NCBI GenBank assembly: GCA_921293015.1
Contig: OV121096.1
Location: 25,741,729 to 25,805,728 of the forward strand
Direction of reading: 5' to 3'
Length of the DNA: 64,000 nt
Source: Phorcus lineatus
Lineage: Eukaryota; Mollusca; Gastropoda; Trochida; Trochidae
In this document: piece after piece, positions 1-13,900 of the stretch
How the letters are laid out: each line of letters opens with the position of its first letter
Numbering within the stretch: the stretch's first letter is position 1
Program-made: the position numbers and the translations under genes
Notes under the pieces: generated by a model
What the model was told of the DNA's origin: nothing
Database searches by the model: none
Seen by the model: the letters and a program-made list of their open reading frames with translations, nothing else

Positions 1-320
1 AAATGTCAGGACGTCGAAATTCTGCGTACATTTTACATGTATATTAGTTTAAAGTCCGAATTAATACTACCAATCCATATTTACATTTGTGTCTGCTGTA
101 AATAAGTTTCCAAAATTACGTTTGACTCATTGACGCGCGTCATTGTCCGGTTTTCGATCACAAATCGAAACCTTAACCTGTTTTTTTTGGTCATTATACT
201 GAACTAATAAGCACTAAGATGCTAATTTTTGGAAACAACAACCAACTTCTCGTTAAAATAACACCATTTATGTATAGTTTGGCATATTTGACTCCAACAA
301 CATACTCTGTGGCCCTTTAA
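1..320 (-). mobile_element. TTAA-target MITE, copy a (cut by window edge)
   Basis: Read on the minus strand this begins AAAGGGCCACAGAGTATG, then TTGTTGGAGTCAAATATG. It continues through GTGATCGAAAACCGGACAAT and matches the copy at 3694-4141 along its visible length. The TTAA at 317-320 is shared with the next copy. Confidence 0.7.
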
Positions 321-1118
321 AGGGACACAGAGTACCTTTCGTGAAAATTGTATGTGGCCAATGAGCCGAAATACCGAATGTCCCGAGTTAAATTAAAATC
401 ATCTCGCTAAGCTTGCATCCTTGAAATGTCAAAATTATGACATTTACTTGAAATCGAAAAACTGACGTATTAGTGCTACAAAATCGAAATTCTACGTCCC
501 ATTGACATATATTAGTAATACGACCTGCATAAGACTACCAGCCGATAATTCTAATTACTCCAACAACGTATATGACCTTCTAAAGCTCTCAATCTATTGA
601 CCCACCTTACAAAATTACTACAAACTTAAACATTTGAATTTCTGCTTTAAAGAGCCACTCCGTGATTTTCATAACGGCGTATTATTTACCTTTGATACGA
701 ACCTAAATGTCATATGTGGTGATATAAAATCAAAACATCTTAACTTTTTCTGTCCAAAATACATGTATATGACAAATACTGGTTTTCCGGGAAAGTTTAA
801 AAACAGCCTTATAAATGCACAGAGATGTAGATATCACGTCCAATATAATGGATACTAGTTATATAACCAAACACTATTAACTCCTAACTACCCTCCTGGC
901 TGTTCTAGATAAGTCTTCAAAATTACGTTTGACTATTTGACGCCACTGTCCAGTTTTAGATCATAACTGCGACGTTCTACCTTTATATTGTCACTGTACA
1001 AAAAAAATTAGCTCTAAAATGTTTCCTTTTGATAACAGTCAATACTTCGCCATCAAATGACATCATTGATTAAGTTTGGCATATATGACTCCAACAACTC
1101 ACAGAGTAGCTCTTTAAA
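319..1118 (-). mobile_element. TTAA-target MITE, copies b and c in tandem
   Basis: Copy b runs 319 to about 590, from AAAGGGACACAGAGTACC to the degraded end CTCCAACAACGTATATGACC. Copy c runs about 646-1118, from AAAGAGCCACTCCGTGATTT to TATGACTCCAACAACTCACA and TCTTTAA. Both have the same orientation as copy a. The small open frame at 634-858 lies inside copy c and is not a gene. Confidence 0.6.
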
Positions 1119-1909
1119 AGCTCCTTTACTGAAATGAAAGGGATAAAGTCTAACACTATTCATTTCGGTTTCCATCGTTAGTTACACTATATCAACAGTG
1201 TCTTGCAAGTTGAGATGAACATATACCTTACATTTACTACAGATCAAATTAGAAGCATCATTATTCAAAAAATTTAACCTCATTAACCAAACTATTGTTT
1301 TTTGTCAAAAGGTTTTCGCAGTTTGTTTCGGTTCTCTGAGCATAATGATATACAGCTGCATATCGAAAGTGTGTTATATGTATCTAAGAGCAAATATAAT
1401 GTGTTTTGATTTCGTTTGAACACCAATTACATAACTAAATTTGAACTTACAATATACCATCCCATGTCCATGTATAACATAATCTTCTTCAACTTATCAG
1501 GGGTTTGTCAGATTGATAGTTACATGTTTCGAATTTTGGAAAGAAGAAATGGACAAATGGGGTCAGATTTTCAAATTCTTATTTTGTAATTTTTTAAATA
1601 AAATATTATTTTTCAATAAACAAAAAATATTATTTTTCAATAAACAAAACACTTTGCCACAAACGCATATATAAGGTAGATAACATGACTAAGGTTTGAC
1701 GCTGTTGATGAATTATTAGAGATTTTATAAGGACAAATATAAACTGGAGCAACAAGATGCAAAAATTTTACCATGACATGAAAACAACAATATCGGTTTT
1801 AACTTATCTACGCCATAATATCTGATAGATATATCAAATATGTGATATTTGAACCCAGATGGCAAAGAAAGTGAAGAAACTATCGGTATGGAGGTATGCG
1901 TGTACAAAC
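1119..1909. other. AT-rich intron sequence of gene A
   Basis: No further exon, RNA gene or repeat family is recognised. A short ATATTATTTTTCAATAAACA unit is duplicated near 1600-1650. Confidence 0.5.
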
Positions 1910-2071
1910 CCGTGCAGTTTGCTGCCGTTCTGGATCCATTAGAATTGGTCGTAGTTCCTTCTGGACAAGACTTACAGGACCATGAAAAAGGCTCGTCCTG
2001 GTAGCTTCCCTTGGCGCATCCCTCACACTTGTCCGTTTTTTCGTTATAAAAGGAACCGGTTGGACATCCAG
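1910..2071 (-). CDS. Gene A exon 12: ephrin-receptor-like (GCC2/GCC3) repeat
   Basis: Acceptor TTTAAAAG, donor GTTTGT, phase 1 to 1, 54 residues. Cysteine pattern: GCPTGSFYNEKTDKCEGC, AKGSYQDE, SCKSCPEGTTT and NCTG. These repeats occur in ephrin receptors and, in tandem, in SVEP1-like proteins. The next exon is not found in bases 1-1700, so it is probably outside the window. Confidence 0.82.
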
Positions 2072-5000
2072 CTTTTAAAGAAAATGTGAAATGGCTGTTC
2101 AATAGACATATAAACCTACACAAAAGGTAAAGCGTCTTTCAAATTTTCCCTTATAAATATTAGTTAAGTCTTAAGTACGTAGATATTTAGGATTATTGTT
2201 GATTTCCAGATAACTATAATTTTTCTAAAGATAGTGTTATTGTTTAATAATGTCATATTCGTATCAAAAGATTTGTTTCAAATGTTAACTCCAAACCATT
2301 CTAAATAAATCATTTAAGACTTAAGAAATAATTTTGTTTTTGAAATCTGTAAGGAAAAACTTACCGCAGGATCCCGTCTTAAACCGCGGTGTTGTTCCCT
2401 TGGGACAGTTGATACCCGGGAGACCAGGGGCAAAGGATGCATTATTCATCTCGTAACCCTTTAGTGCCAGGGATCCCTTGTGAACCAAGGTTTCAATGCT
2501 CCCAGTAAGGTCTTTAAAGAATTTCTTATAGAGGGTTGCAACAAGAGAAGCATTCATGCCAAGGTCTTTATAGGGAAAGGTTATTTGAAATTCTAGAATA
2601 ATGCTCGTCTTTGAACTTTGATCTTTGACGTCACGTTTGGTCCTGACCTTTCCACACTTCACGTCAACCATCTCTGGCCTGCACCCGGCAACTCGCTCTC
2701 CACACTCACTGTTGAAAAGGGGATCGTTCTTCAAAATCTTGATGAAGTTTTGGCTCATTTCCTTTTTAGCAGCAGCATCGGGACATCCAGACGAGTAGTA
2801 ATACATCTCAGCCGGCAACCGCATTTTGTCTGGCTTCCTCCGCACTAAAAATATTCCGACTTGAATATATGGATTTTATCAAATACCTTCATGAAAAGTA
2901 TCAAAACATGTAATGAATATAATGGATTCAATGTTGTTTTGGGTTATCATAAACTAAGTCCATATAACCCTGGAACTAAAAATATAATTGATAGTATAAT
3001 ATTTTGCTGCATCTATGAACATCAAGGACCTGAAATCTGTTACTAAAACTGGAGTGATTTTTTACCTTGGGCATATTAATTTGATTATCCGTACGTCGTT
3101 ATAAAGCTAAGGTTTTACTTTCTTAAACAGGGCATCTATTCAAGACCGTTTTCTCATTTCTAAAACTGTGTCAAACCGGTTTTAATTTTTTTTTAAAGTG
3201 TAAATTGTATTCGAGTACAAATGTACACATCAGCTCACCAATACAGTCCTGCACAGTAGCATGTGGCCGCCATCTTCCGGTTTCCATCCCGCAGACATAG
3301 AGGTCGGGTACTCGCCTCGGCACGTCGTAGTCGCCGTGGCAATGCATTGTACACATTCGTCCGTGTGTCCACTTGTCGCATGATATAGCGCCGTTGATTG
3401 GCTGTCGTAGTTTCGGACAGTCCGTTGCTAAAAATGTTCATATGAATTTAACACCAGACACGCCATCATAGAAATGAACGACTTCGTGTAGTTTTTAAAA
3501 GTTATACCGAACCTTGGTTCTCAATTGCAAAGGTTTCAGTCCTGGTAATCTACCACAATATGAACTCTTACGCAATTTAAAGCATTGCTCAGTTTCTTTC
3601 TAACCAATGGAACGATTGCATGATATTGAGAAAGAATCTTGCTAGGTAATGCTAATCTTAATTTGCTGATATAAACCTTCCCATTCTGCTTAAAGGGACA
3701 CATAGTATGTTGTTGGAGTCAAATATGTCAAACTCTATGAATTGTGTTATTTTTATCGAGAAGTAGTGATTGCTGATCAGTTCTGTATGAAGACAATAGG
3801 TTTAAGTTGTAATTTGTGATCGAAAATCGGACAATGGCGCGCGTCAATGACTCAAACGTAATTTTAGAAACTTATTTACACCAGATAAAAGGGAAAATAT
3901 GGGTTGATAGTGTTAAGTAGATCAATTAACTTATATCCATGTAAATAAGATTCACAATTCTGACTTATTACCATATCTATCATCATTGAAAACGTGAAAA
4001 TATCATAATTTTGGCATTTAGAGATACATATTCATGTTTAAGGACGATATTTGAATTGAACTAAAGACAGATGGTATTTTGGCTCTTACATGTATCTGAG
4101 CCAAATAAAAATTTATGAAACATACTCTGTGTCACTTTAATTTCAAACCATTATCTTGAACAGTGCAACTACTTAAAATCAAAGCAGCGAAGGTTGATAT
4201 TTCTCTTATGGATGAGAAGGCGGTTTATAAGATGCCTTCTATATATAAGGCTCACAAGATCTGTCGATGAAGCGGTTTGACTGGCCGAGACAATTTGGGA
4301 AAGATGATGAAATCCTGGAGTATCCTGCGAGTTATATATACTAAGTATTCGAGGGCAAAATGATTGGAAAAAGGTCGACTTATCTTACAATCCTGATAAC
4401 CTTAAAAATCTCTAATCCTTAAACACGAGTTCATAATATACCATTAGTGTTCAGATGAAACAGCACAGAGGGGTATATTTTAGGAACTTTAGTAATTTAA
4501 GTCAAGGTCAGTGTTTTGATCTCTATGCATCATGTAATTTTGAAATATGTTTAAGTAAGAGAAACACACCGGACGATAATACGACAAAACAATTTAGCCA
4601 GCAATATTACCTAAATACACAGCCGCTGTAGAAATATGAATACAATCAGCGCCTTAACACGCACACAAACACAATGACAACGAGGTCTACCTACTTTTAC
4701 AGAATGGTTTTATCTCCCCTGCTTTCCAAGTCCATCTCAGTTTCCCACTTTTAGAATCCCGTGAACACGTGATCTTAGAAGCGCCCTCTCGCGGGTAATT
4801 TGCCTTGCAGAACACCTGACAGGAAAAGCCTAGAGATGTCCCGTTTGGACACTCATATACCAGAAGATCTCCGTTTATGGAATTCCCTTCTGACGGGTGC
4901 TTACATTTTGCCTCTGAAATACAAACACCAAAGGTACTGAAATGACTCTGATTAAACCATGGATGTTAATTTCGACATGTATATCCCTTCCCTTATATAG

Positions 5001-8000
5001 TAAATTTCGTTTTGTCACATCAACCAATCTTCATAGTATATACGATTTGAATCCTTTATCGTGCAAATATCTTGCCATCGAATCGATTTTGAAAGCTTCT
5101 ATAACTCGATGCAATGTTGCATGAATTACGCACGATCTACTATAACAGTAAAACTTAAAACTTTGCAATTTAATCCTGACAACAGATAAGATATTTTGAT
5201 TTTCGCGGAGTGGCTCTTTAAGTTTGATACACCTGCATTGTTTATGTTTGCAAAGAAATGCTACGATATCAACAGTGTAACTTATATTTGCAATCATCAA
5301 AGTAACTGTAAAGTATAAAAACACTAACTTTCATATTACATATTTCATTTGTTTATCTTAATTTCAACTCAACACAAAATTTCGGTTGACAATCTCGTAA
5401 TTGTATACCTTCGACATTCACAGTAAATGAACATTTTATGACATTTTCGCTCTTGTCGGTGGCTTTAACAGTCACGATGGTCCTTCCTAGGGGAAACTTG
5501 GATCCTGGGGCGTGACTATAGGTGACATCTACATCGCTTCCCGAATTGTCAGTAACTTTAGGACTTTTCCACGACACTGTCGCGGGCCTGTTCATTGGTT
5601 CAGCGATCACGTGTTTATCTTCAACGCACCCGGATGTAAACGTCGGTGCCTTTGAATCTATTGAGGAAATATTTGAGTTAAATTCATATGTTAATGACAT
5701 GGAATACAAAAAAAAAGAATGGTAGAATCAATGTTAATGGAGTTTAAGGATATTCATGTACAGCTGCTTGTTCACTTACTACTGAATCGTAGTGCAATTA
5801 TCATGTAATTTGGGTCTCGTTTCAACGTCAATAGAATAACTTCAGAAAAACAGACAAGCGATCACCCACTGTCCATGTGTGAAATAACCACCCTTGAACT
5901 CATTTTAGGATCATCTGGTCTCTCGTGCAAAAATTCCAATTTTGGAACATTTTCGAAATTTCAATTTCGTTAAATGTCAAATAAAATGTTACATATCGAC
6001 TCTCTGAGATTTAAACGAACATAATCACATTGACTTTGTGCTAAGGAACGAAGGTGACTAATTTTTTAAAAAGATTACAACTTATAAAGGATTTTATTGA
6101 GAAAAATAAAAATTAGTGTTTTCGGAATTTTGACCCTTGGTCACTTCAATGACCTGCCAAAACTCTTACGGGTAATTGTTGGGTACGAAAAATATTTTCC
6201 TTAAATAAGAATGAATCTGCATATGTGTATTAAAAACTCAATATTATACGTTTCTTTTTAGCAACGCTACGATACCTCAAAGGCATCTCAAATTACATGA
6301 TATTTTCACTAGTATACTCAGGTATGTGAACAAACTTTTGGCATGCAGCTGTATATGGATAATCCAGATTTCATATTTTTCATTCACGCAAGATGCCACA
6401 GTTTATTATGGATTATTGACGTCTTTCTGATTGGCCTACTTGATCACATGACAGCAATGACGTCAAGCGATGTCAACCTGTGTGAATCGTGAGAGGTTGA
6501 TATAACAATCCAAACACCTCCGGTGGATAAAAATAACTTTCGGAAATCCCGGTCTACCGGAAATACCAGAAGAATGGTAATTCAAGACCTATTGCATATA
6601 ATAAAACAATAATAGGCTTCAGACTCGATTGATCCAATGATTTATCTTTCTTGGACATGTGATATTCACCTCGGCTTCGCCTCTGTGAATATCACATGTC
6701 CTCGGCTTCGCCTCTGTGAATATCACATGTCCAAGGTGGATAAATCATTGGATCAACCTCATGCACTTGAAGTCAATAATTGTTTAGTGTCATACCGCTT
6801 AACTGATGACGTTATGTAATGAAATCAACACTCATTATGCGGTCCTTTAATGTCTGTTAAGAAATGGAAAATGTATGATTTCTACAATACACATTTATCA
6901 TGTCAAGTCATGCTTTAGTTATTCAAATAGTGTAAAATATCATAACCTATACCTGCCTAAGGGCTCTAAACGCACTAGTGCACGCCAATATTTCGCATAT
7001 ATGCACAGCTAACCATAGATTTTTATATGTCCAAGCCAACAGCGGCTGTCTTAACGTTTTCATTGTTGATTGCAGGTAAATTGTAAAGAATGTTTAGTAT
7101 TTCATTATATCGATAGAAAGTTAAAGTGAATGCACAATTCCTCGTAAACCTTAAAATAGCCAATTAAAACCGTAAAAGCGTGCACTTGTGCCTTTTAGTA
7201 ACAAAGATAAAGAGATTATATTTGCTTTTGACTGTTTTAGTATCCGAGCACCGTGAAAATTTATTTTATAGAATAAATCCTTAACAATTTCGTCATTGTT
7301 CGAATGCATAACTTTAGGCATTTTACAAGTTAGAGAAATGAACTTCTCTATTAGCCAAAAAAACAAGAAGATAAAGTCGAATTGTTTAGTAAAATCTTAA
7401 GATGAATGAGAAAGAACGAACGAGTTGACAAGTACCCTTGCATTGTCCCGGATGTGTCCAAGTTCCAGTGCTGTTACAGAGAATCATGCCAGTACCGGAC
7501 ATGACGTAACCCGGATTACATTTCACTGCACAGGTCGCCGCATAGTCTGTCCTGTTGTCTGGGCAGTCCGTGTATCCATTTGGTATAGCAGGCGGCGAGG
7601 GACAGTGTTTGCCTGAATGAGAAACGGTTTATGATGTTATGTTCATGATGTGATGTGAAAGATTTTTCATCGGGCAATTGAGATCCGTCGCAGGAGCCTG
7701 GACGGCATGCACAGGAAAGTTGGGGAAATGCTGCAATGCTTGAATTAGCCAGACATTGGCGAATGTGAGGCCATGTGTTGGAACACGTCTTTTTTTTGAA
7801 AATTATTTTTCTTATATTATTTGTATTCGGTTTATCGAAGATATAAAGGAATGAGTTATGACCGAAAACCGGACAGTGTACCACGGCTGGAGTGAGCAAA
7901 AGAGTAAAAGAAAATAGAATATCATATAACAAACAAAACAAACGTAAGATTTTAGTGAGAAGAAGTCGTAAAAATTGTTAACATGTTAATCGGAAGTATA

Positions 8001-10781
8001 TTTCCGTTCATTTTTCAAATCTCTTAAATGTCATATATACACTGTATGGCTTATGCGAATGAATAATATATGCATCATCGATTCAGTGAGAAACTTGAAC
8101 TAACATCAGACAAATGTCACTTTGGCGTGTTTAAAAGCCACTTAAAATTTTTGAAACACATTCCGATCACTTTTTTTTCGGTTTAGGTTACTCTAAATTT
8201 TGCAAACATACAGTATTTATCTACCAAATTTATTCATGATATATCTTTGAACAGCCTTTATTCAATTAGGTCTTTATCTTGTTAACCAAAAAACATCTCC
8301 ATAGAATGTTTTTAAGATTATGAAGGGTACCAAGAAGATGGTGACGGTATATAACAAGGGGAGCATTTTGTAGCCTTCATAAACTCTGGTAGAGAAGAAT
8401 GGCGTTTGAAGTACTCAACTCTATATCATTTTTGTCAACTTGATTTCACATTTCATGACATGATTATAGAAAATAATCTGCAACGTCCTTCCTTACACAA
8501 TCTCTTCCGAGAGAATGTTCCTTACACTGATATTTGATTTTTTGTATAACCGGTCCTACTAGTAAATTAGGACATGTCGACATATACATACATAATATAC
8601 GTATATAGTAATAGTCAATATTTTATCAATTTCTTTGCCGAGTTACGTTCGATAATGAGAGCAACATGCAGATTTGAAGTTGAAATTTTGTAATTTAAAA
8701 TATATGTTTAATCGTGAATGACAGTGCAACAGAGTATGTTGTTGGAGTCGAATATTTAAAACTTTATGAATGGTTTTATTTTTATCTAGAAAATCGATTG
8801 TTTCAGATAATAAGAATCCTAATTCTTATCAGTTCACTATATAATAATTTTGGCATTTTAGAGAAAAAAATGCATTTTTTGAGAGTCAATTTGAACTTAA
8901 CCTAGGTCATAAGTTATTTCGGCTTTTACTAAAGCCACATGAAAAATCATGAAACATTACTCTGTGTCACTTTTAGGCATTGGACGAAGCATTAACTAAT
9001 TAAATGTCCTTACATATATAGCTATCATAAAGCCGTGGTCAGTTTCTTATATAGCTGAAACTTTATCATAACCATCATCAACATCATCATCATCAACATC
9101 ATCATCAACATCATCATCATCACCATCATCGTCGTCGTCGTTAACGTTATCATTAAAAACACAGTGGCCCTATTCATTAGACGAAGAGATAATACTGATG
9201 TGATCCCAATGATGTCAGCGAAAGCAAACTAGTGTTTCAATGTCGTACAAATAACATGTTAAAGTACATATTTCATCAGTAAGGTAATGTGACGATATGA
9301 ATGATAAAAACGATATGAATGAGATTTATTCTAATATCGAGACAGACAGTAATTAATCTTATAATGGCGTCCGTCGATATACTGATAAAGATTGACATTA
9401 AACTATGTTAGTCAGATAACACATCAGAGGATGATAATTTTGAAATATAACATTTGCATCTAGGCCTTGCCCTTTCCAGTCATAATTAAGATTAATTTCA
9501 TAAATATTACCTTGATATGAATTCGCTATTAATGTTGTATTGATAAACCGAAATGATATTGATGAAATATTTAATGTTAATGACCGTTTCGCTTATCCCT
9601 TACTAAAGAGTTAAATGGCACAGCTAATTGATTAGATAATTGTACAATAATTGCAAATTTTGACAACAACGGAGAGGAGAAAAGAAATCAAATTTGATCC
9701 AGTAACATACATATGGGTTACTTTAGAAGAAATTTCTTTGGTAGCCGTCATAATTTTCGCCTTCGGCCTTAAACTGGTAACATGCATCATAGCAAAGGTG
9801 GCAAATAAAACAGTCAGAATAAAATCAACCCATACAGTTGACCCAGAAAGAAAGTACCATGTTTTAATAAATTTCTAGAAAAACTGTATGTCTTGATACA
9901 AGGACATGACACATTATGGTTGAAGCTGCTCTATGTGGTAATAATAATCACAGTAACTCACGTTCACATTTTGGTATGTTGCCAACCCACTTGTCATTGA
10001 GACACATTATCTGGTTCTCTCCCACCATCTTGAAGCCGATATTACACGAGAATGTGCACACTGAGCCGGATAGCTGTTCGTCATCACATTTCATCTGTCC
10101 GTTAAACGGCCACACAGGTCGGGGACATCGTGATACTGAAATATAAAACGTATGGTGACTAAGGGATATGGTCCACATTTGAATACACCTAATGCACTAT
10201 GCAATAAGGTTCCGTGATTTTATTCATACCAGTAATACAAGATGCATTGGTTTCATTTTTAAGAGCAAGGCGCCTTGCTTATTTGAAAGGACAGACTGGG
10301 TTATTCTCTTATCAATAATTATATCACTTATCTCACCATATTTCATCAGGATGAATTATTGATATTTAGTGTAACAACCGTTTGTGAGAAAGTAAAACAT
10401 GATTTTAAAGAGAATAAGTTAGTGGACACGATTTAATATGAGTAAATAACATTAACAATAACAGAACAAACGTGTTACCAACCCTCTACAACGAAGCTGA
10501 TTGTGCAGTAGGCCGCTAAACCAATCTTGTTTTTCACTCGGTAATAGATGTAGTGCTTTCCTTCAGGGAATTCACTCCCAGAGGGTTGCCCTTTCATTAG
10601 TTCAGGTCTAAAACACAAAGGTAAGTCAGGAAGTAAATATATTTTCAGGAAAAATGTTCAATAAGACTGTCATGATTTTACTCAAATCGAGACTCGATTC
10701 AGGAAGGAGAATCCTGAGGAAGAAAGTGTCTACAAAAGTTATAAATAATAATGATGATAATAATCATCATCATCATCCCTC

Positions 10782-10812
<31 letters not shown>

Positions 10813-10884
10813 AATTATTAATTATTATCATTATTATTATTATTATTATTAGTATTGTTATTGTTATTGTTGTTGTTGTTGTTA

Positions 10885-10948
<64 letters not shown>

Positions 10949-13900
10949 TGTTATAATGACTATATTGACCTCTTCACATAGTTAAGCCAAATTGTCAGTT
11001 ATAGCGATATTCCACCCTTATAATGGTGAGCACCTGGCAAGGAAACAAGATCTCCTATTTGATAAAAGTCTTTTGGTATGAAATGATCGGGTATTGAGCC
11101 CCGGCCTTCTAAGTATTCCCATCTTAGATATTTAAGGCGATAGAAAAACATTGTCTATAAACAGTTTTGACGTCATTTAATTATCTTTATTGGAAATTCA
11201 AGTTCACATTTATGATATCAGACTTCATATTGTGATTCAAAACGGCTCTTGTTTTAATGATAACGTAATCAACTCTCAACTTATCAAATAATGATAAAAA
11301 TATGCTTGCTGAGAAGTCTTTATCATCAATGAATCAAAATTGAAGAAATATTCTGGAATTTCATATCTTCTCTTATCACGGTGATTTACAGTGATAAATA
11401 TCAACGGTCCATTTATTCTAAGGATTGCTACCATTTGTTTCTCTATATGTGATAGTCAGTGACATTTGTCAACAAAAAGGTTATTTCAAAAGTCATTGCA
11501 TTTTTTCAAATGTACAATTGAAGGCAAAAATTAAGTACGAAGGTTATTGATCAAATATTTATAAATGTCATGACAAAACGTGTATAGAAAGTATAGACCA
11601 AATGCTCTATATGGACAAGATCTGATATATTTCGAAACAGAAGAAGAAAAACTACCAATATTTATAATTGATTAGTTAGCTAGTTTGTAGAACATTACCG
11701 GCTTGGGATTTTTTTCAAAGAGTCTTGAGGTCTAAGGTCATTTGAGAATTCTACATAAATTTCCAAAATATTTTTCGTAATCTCATACATCGCGTATATA
11801 ATTTACATATATTTAGTGAAATACTGTTCTTTGTTATTAATACATATGTACAAATGTATGTGGTCCCATTATATGAAACAGGAACTCATGATTTTAAAAA
11901 AATGTCAAAATATTTCAACAGTCAACAGATAAAAAGTACTTTAAGAATATTTTATTCAAGAAAGCATCTAATTTCGCTAGCAAACCATTTTCGGTTCTTG
12001 GCTATTTAATTTGGGATGAAAAATGCATTTATACGGACTACAGTAGTGTCATTAAGTAAGTTCCCTGAAAATCGATTGTCAAGCGCTCGCCACGAGTACC
12101 AACATGTTGATCACTAGTATCTCATATCTGTTGTGTCATCATTAATGATAAAAACAAAATTCTTACACAATTACCAAACAGTATTTTTATTCTTTATATA
12201 TATCTGTAATGGCTGTTTTAGTTCTAATAAAAAATTAATGTTTTATGACATCAGTGCATCATCTTTATATATGCCCGTGACAGTTTTAAATCATGCAATT
12301 GCAAGTGGCGATATATCTGCGCACCAAAAAGTAGCATAAATGTGACCTTCCCTGCAATAAAGATTTATTAAATAAAGATGGAACCAATGATTTTGAGCAC
12401 TTCTCAAAAGCCTCTTAGGGAAATGTCACAATTTGTTATTATCAGAATTAAGTAATAGATGGAAATAACTTACTGCAAAGGACCCTGCAGCTTGTCTGAT
12501 GCAAACGGTGTAGCCCAGGTAACCTTAGCAGTTTTGCCTGCTATAGGGTGTTGAGGCGATTTGACCACTGGGCAGTCTATCTTTGGGGGACTGAGTGATG
12601 GCACTTTTGGTTCTAGAAGTAATATATAGAGAGTAACTTCGAGGGCATGAAGGACATAGTTAAAGAAAAAAGTACATTTGACTTTATTTATAGACATAAA
12701 TGTTTTACTTTCAAATTCAATCGTAAAGCATGTCAATATATCAAAATATCATAGTTAAGAAACCACTTTAAATCGAAACAGACAGTTATGTTACCGTTGA
12801 AGCATGGCATCGATTAAAGATATAGGTCTTTTCAGTGACTAGGTTTAAGAAAGGATTGGTTCATCCTCTTGCAAAATTTAGTAATTCAATCGACATTATA
12901 AACTTCACAAACAGTTGAGTGTTATGGGGCTTTGCTGACAATTTGACGGTTTGAAATATCTTTCTGAAGTTGGGCTCTGGTAATATGGATTTGCATAAGA
13001 ACTTTCACTTGAAAACTAATATAGTTTCCACTCATTTATAACGGATAATGTCTTCCGCTGGACCAAATGGATTGTAACAGCAGGACTATAACTTCAGTTA
13101 TAGTTAACTGGAAGGAAGATACTTAATTAATTTCTAATGATAATAGAAGTGTAACCTTCTTACGTGGCTTCTTTTTACAAAGCAATAGACAAAGAAGCTT
13201 CTTCATGAGACCGAGGTTCTTAAGGAAACTTCCTCCACCCTGTGCCAGTATAGCCATAATCCATCGTTTGTTCCTGTGGTGTGTGGTTTTACTCAGGAGG
13301 AGATTGGGCTCGTCTGGTAAGATAATATGTGAGAGTAACTTATTGACGCAAGTGAAGCACACGTAAAATACAAACAAGATTAAATTCATGATTGCCGTTA
13401 CTTGACGTGATAAGTATCATAACATATCATTTAGGATATATATAACACATTGTAAATGAGCATGTTGAAATTTTCCAAATGATTTTTTCATTTGTAATTT
13501 TATCAAGTTAGGATAACAAATACCTTGGATCCAAATTCCTCCCTGTGAACAGGTGTATGTGAAATTGTCTTTCTGTTGGAACATACACACAACACCAGGT
13601 GGCACCACTCGTGCAGGAAGTCTCGCCTGCAAACTAGGTCTCGCGGGATGACGACATTGTGTATTCATCCGCACTCCAGCAGGCAAATCACAACCTTCCT
13701 TTTCCTCAGACGCCTTCTTGAACTGTGAAAAAGTTTTTTAAAAATTCAGGTCTTGAAAATAGAGCAAACCATTCTTTTATTTCATCTTCTTTATAATTTG
13801 TCAAAGTGACTCAAAAAAGTATACTTGTCACGACTGTCAACATGTACGTGTTAGAATAACTGATGAATAAATTCTTCAAAATTCCACCAGAGAGGGTATT

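Noticed and set aside
634-858. 74-residue open frame as a small gene
   Set aside because: Lies inside a MITE copy and has no domain or splice context.
1910-1920. Gene A ending in this window
   Set aside because: Reading through gives a stop soon after, but the GTTTGT donor in phase 1 and the tandem habit of ephrin-receptor-like repeats favour continuation outside the window.
7516-7941. 141-residue minus-strand frame with cysteines
   Set aside because: It runs through gene A exon 7 in the wrong frame; the sushi frame with splice sites is the real one.
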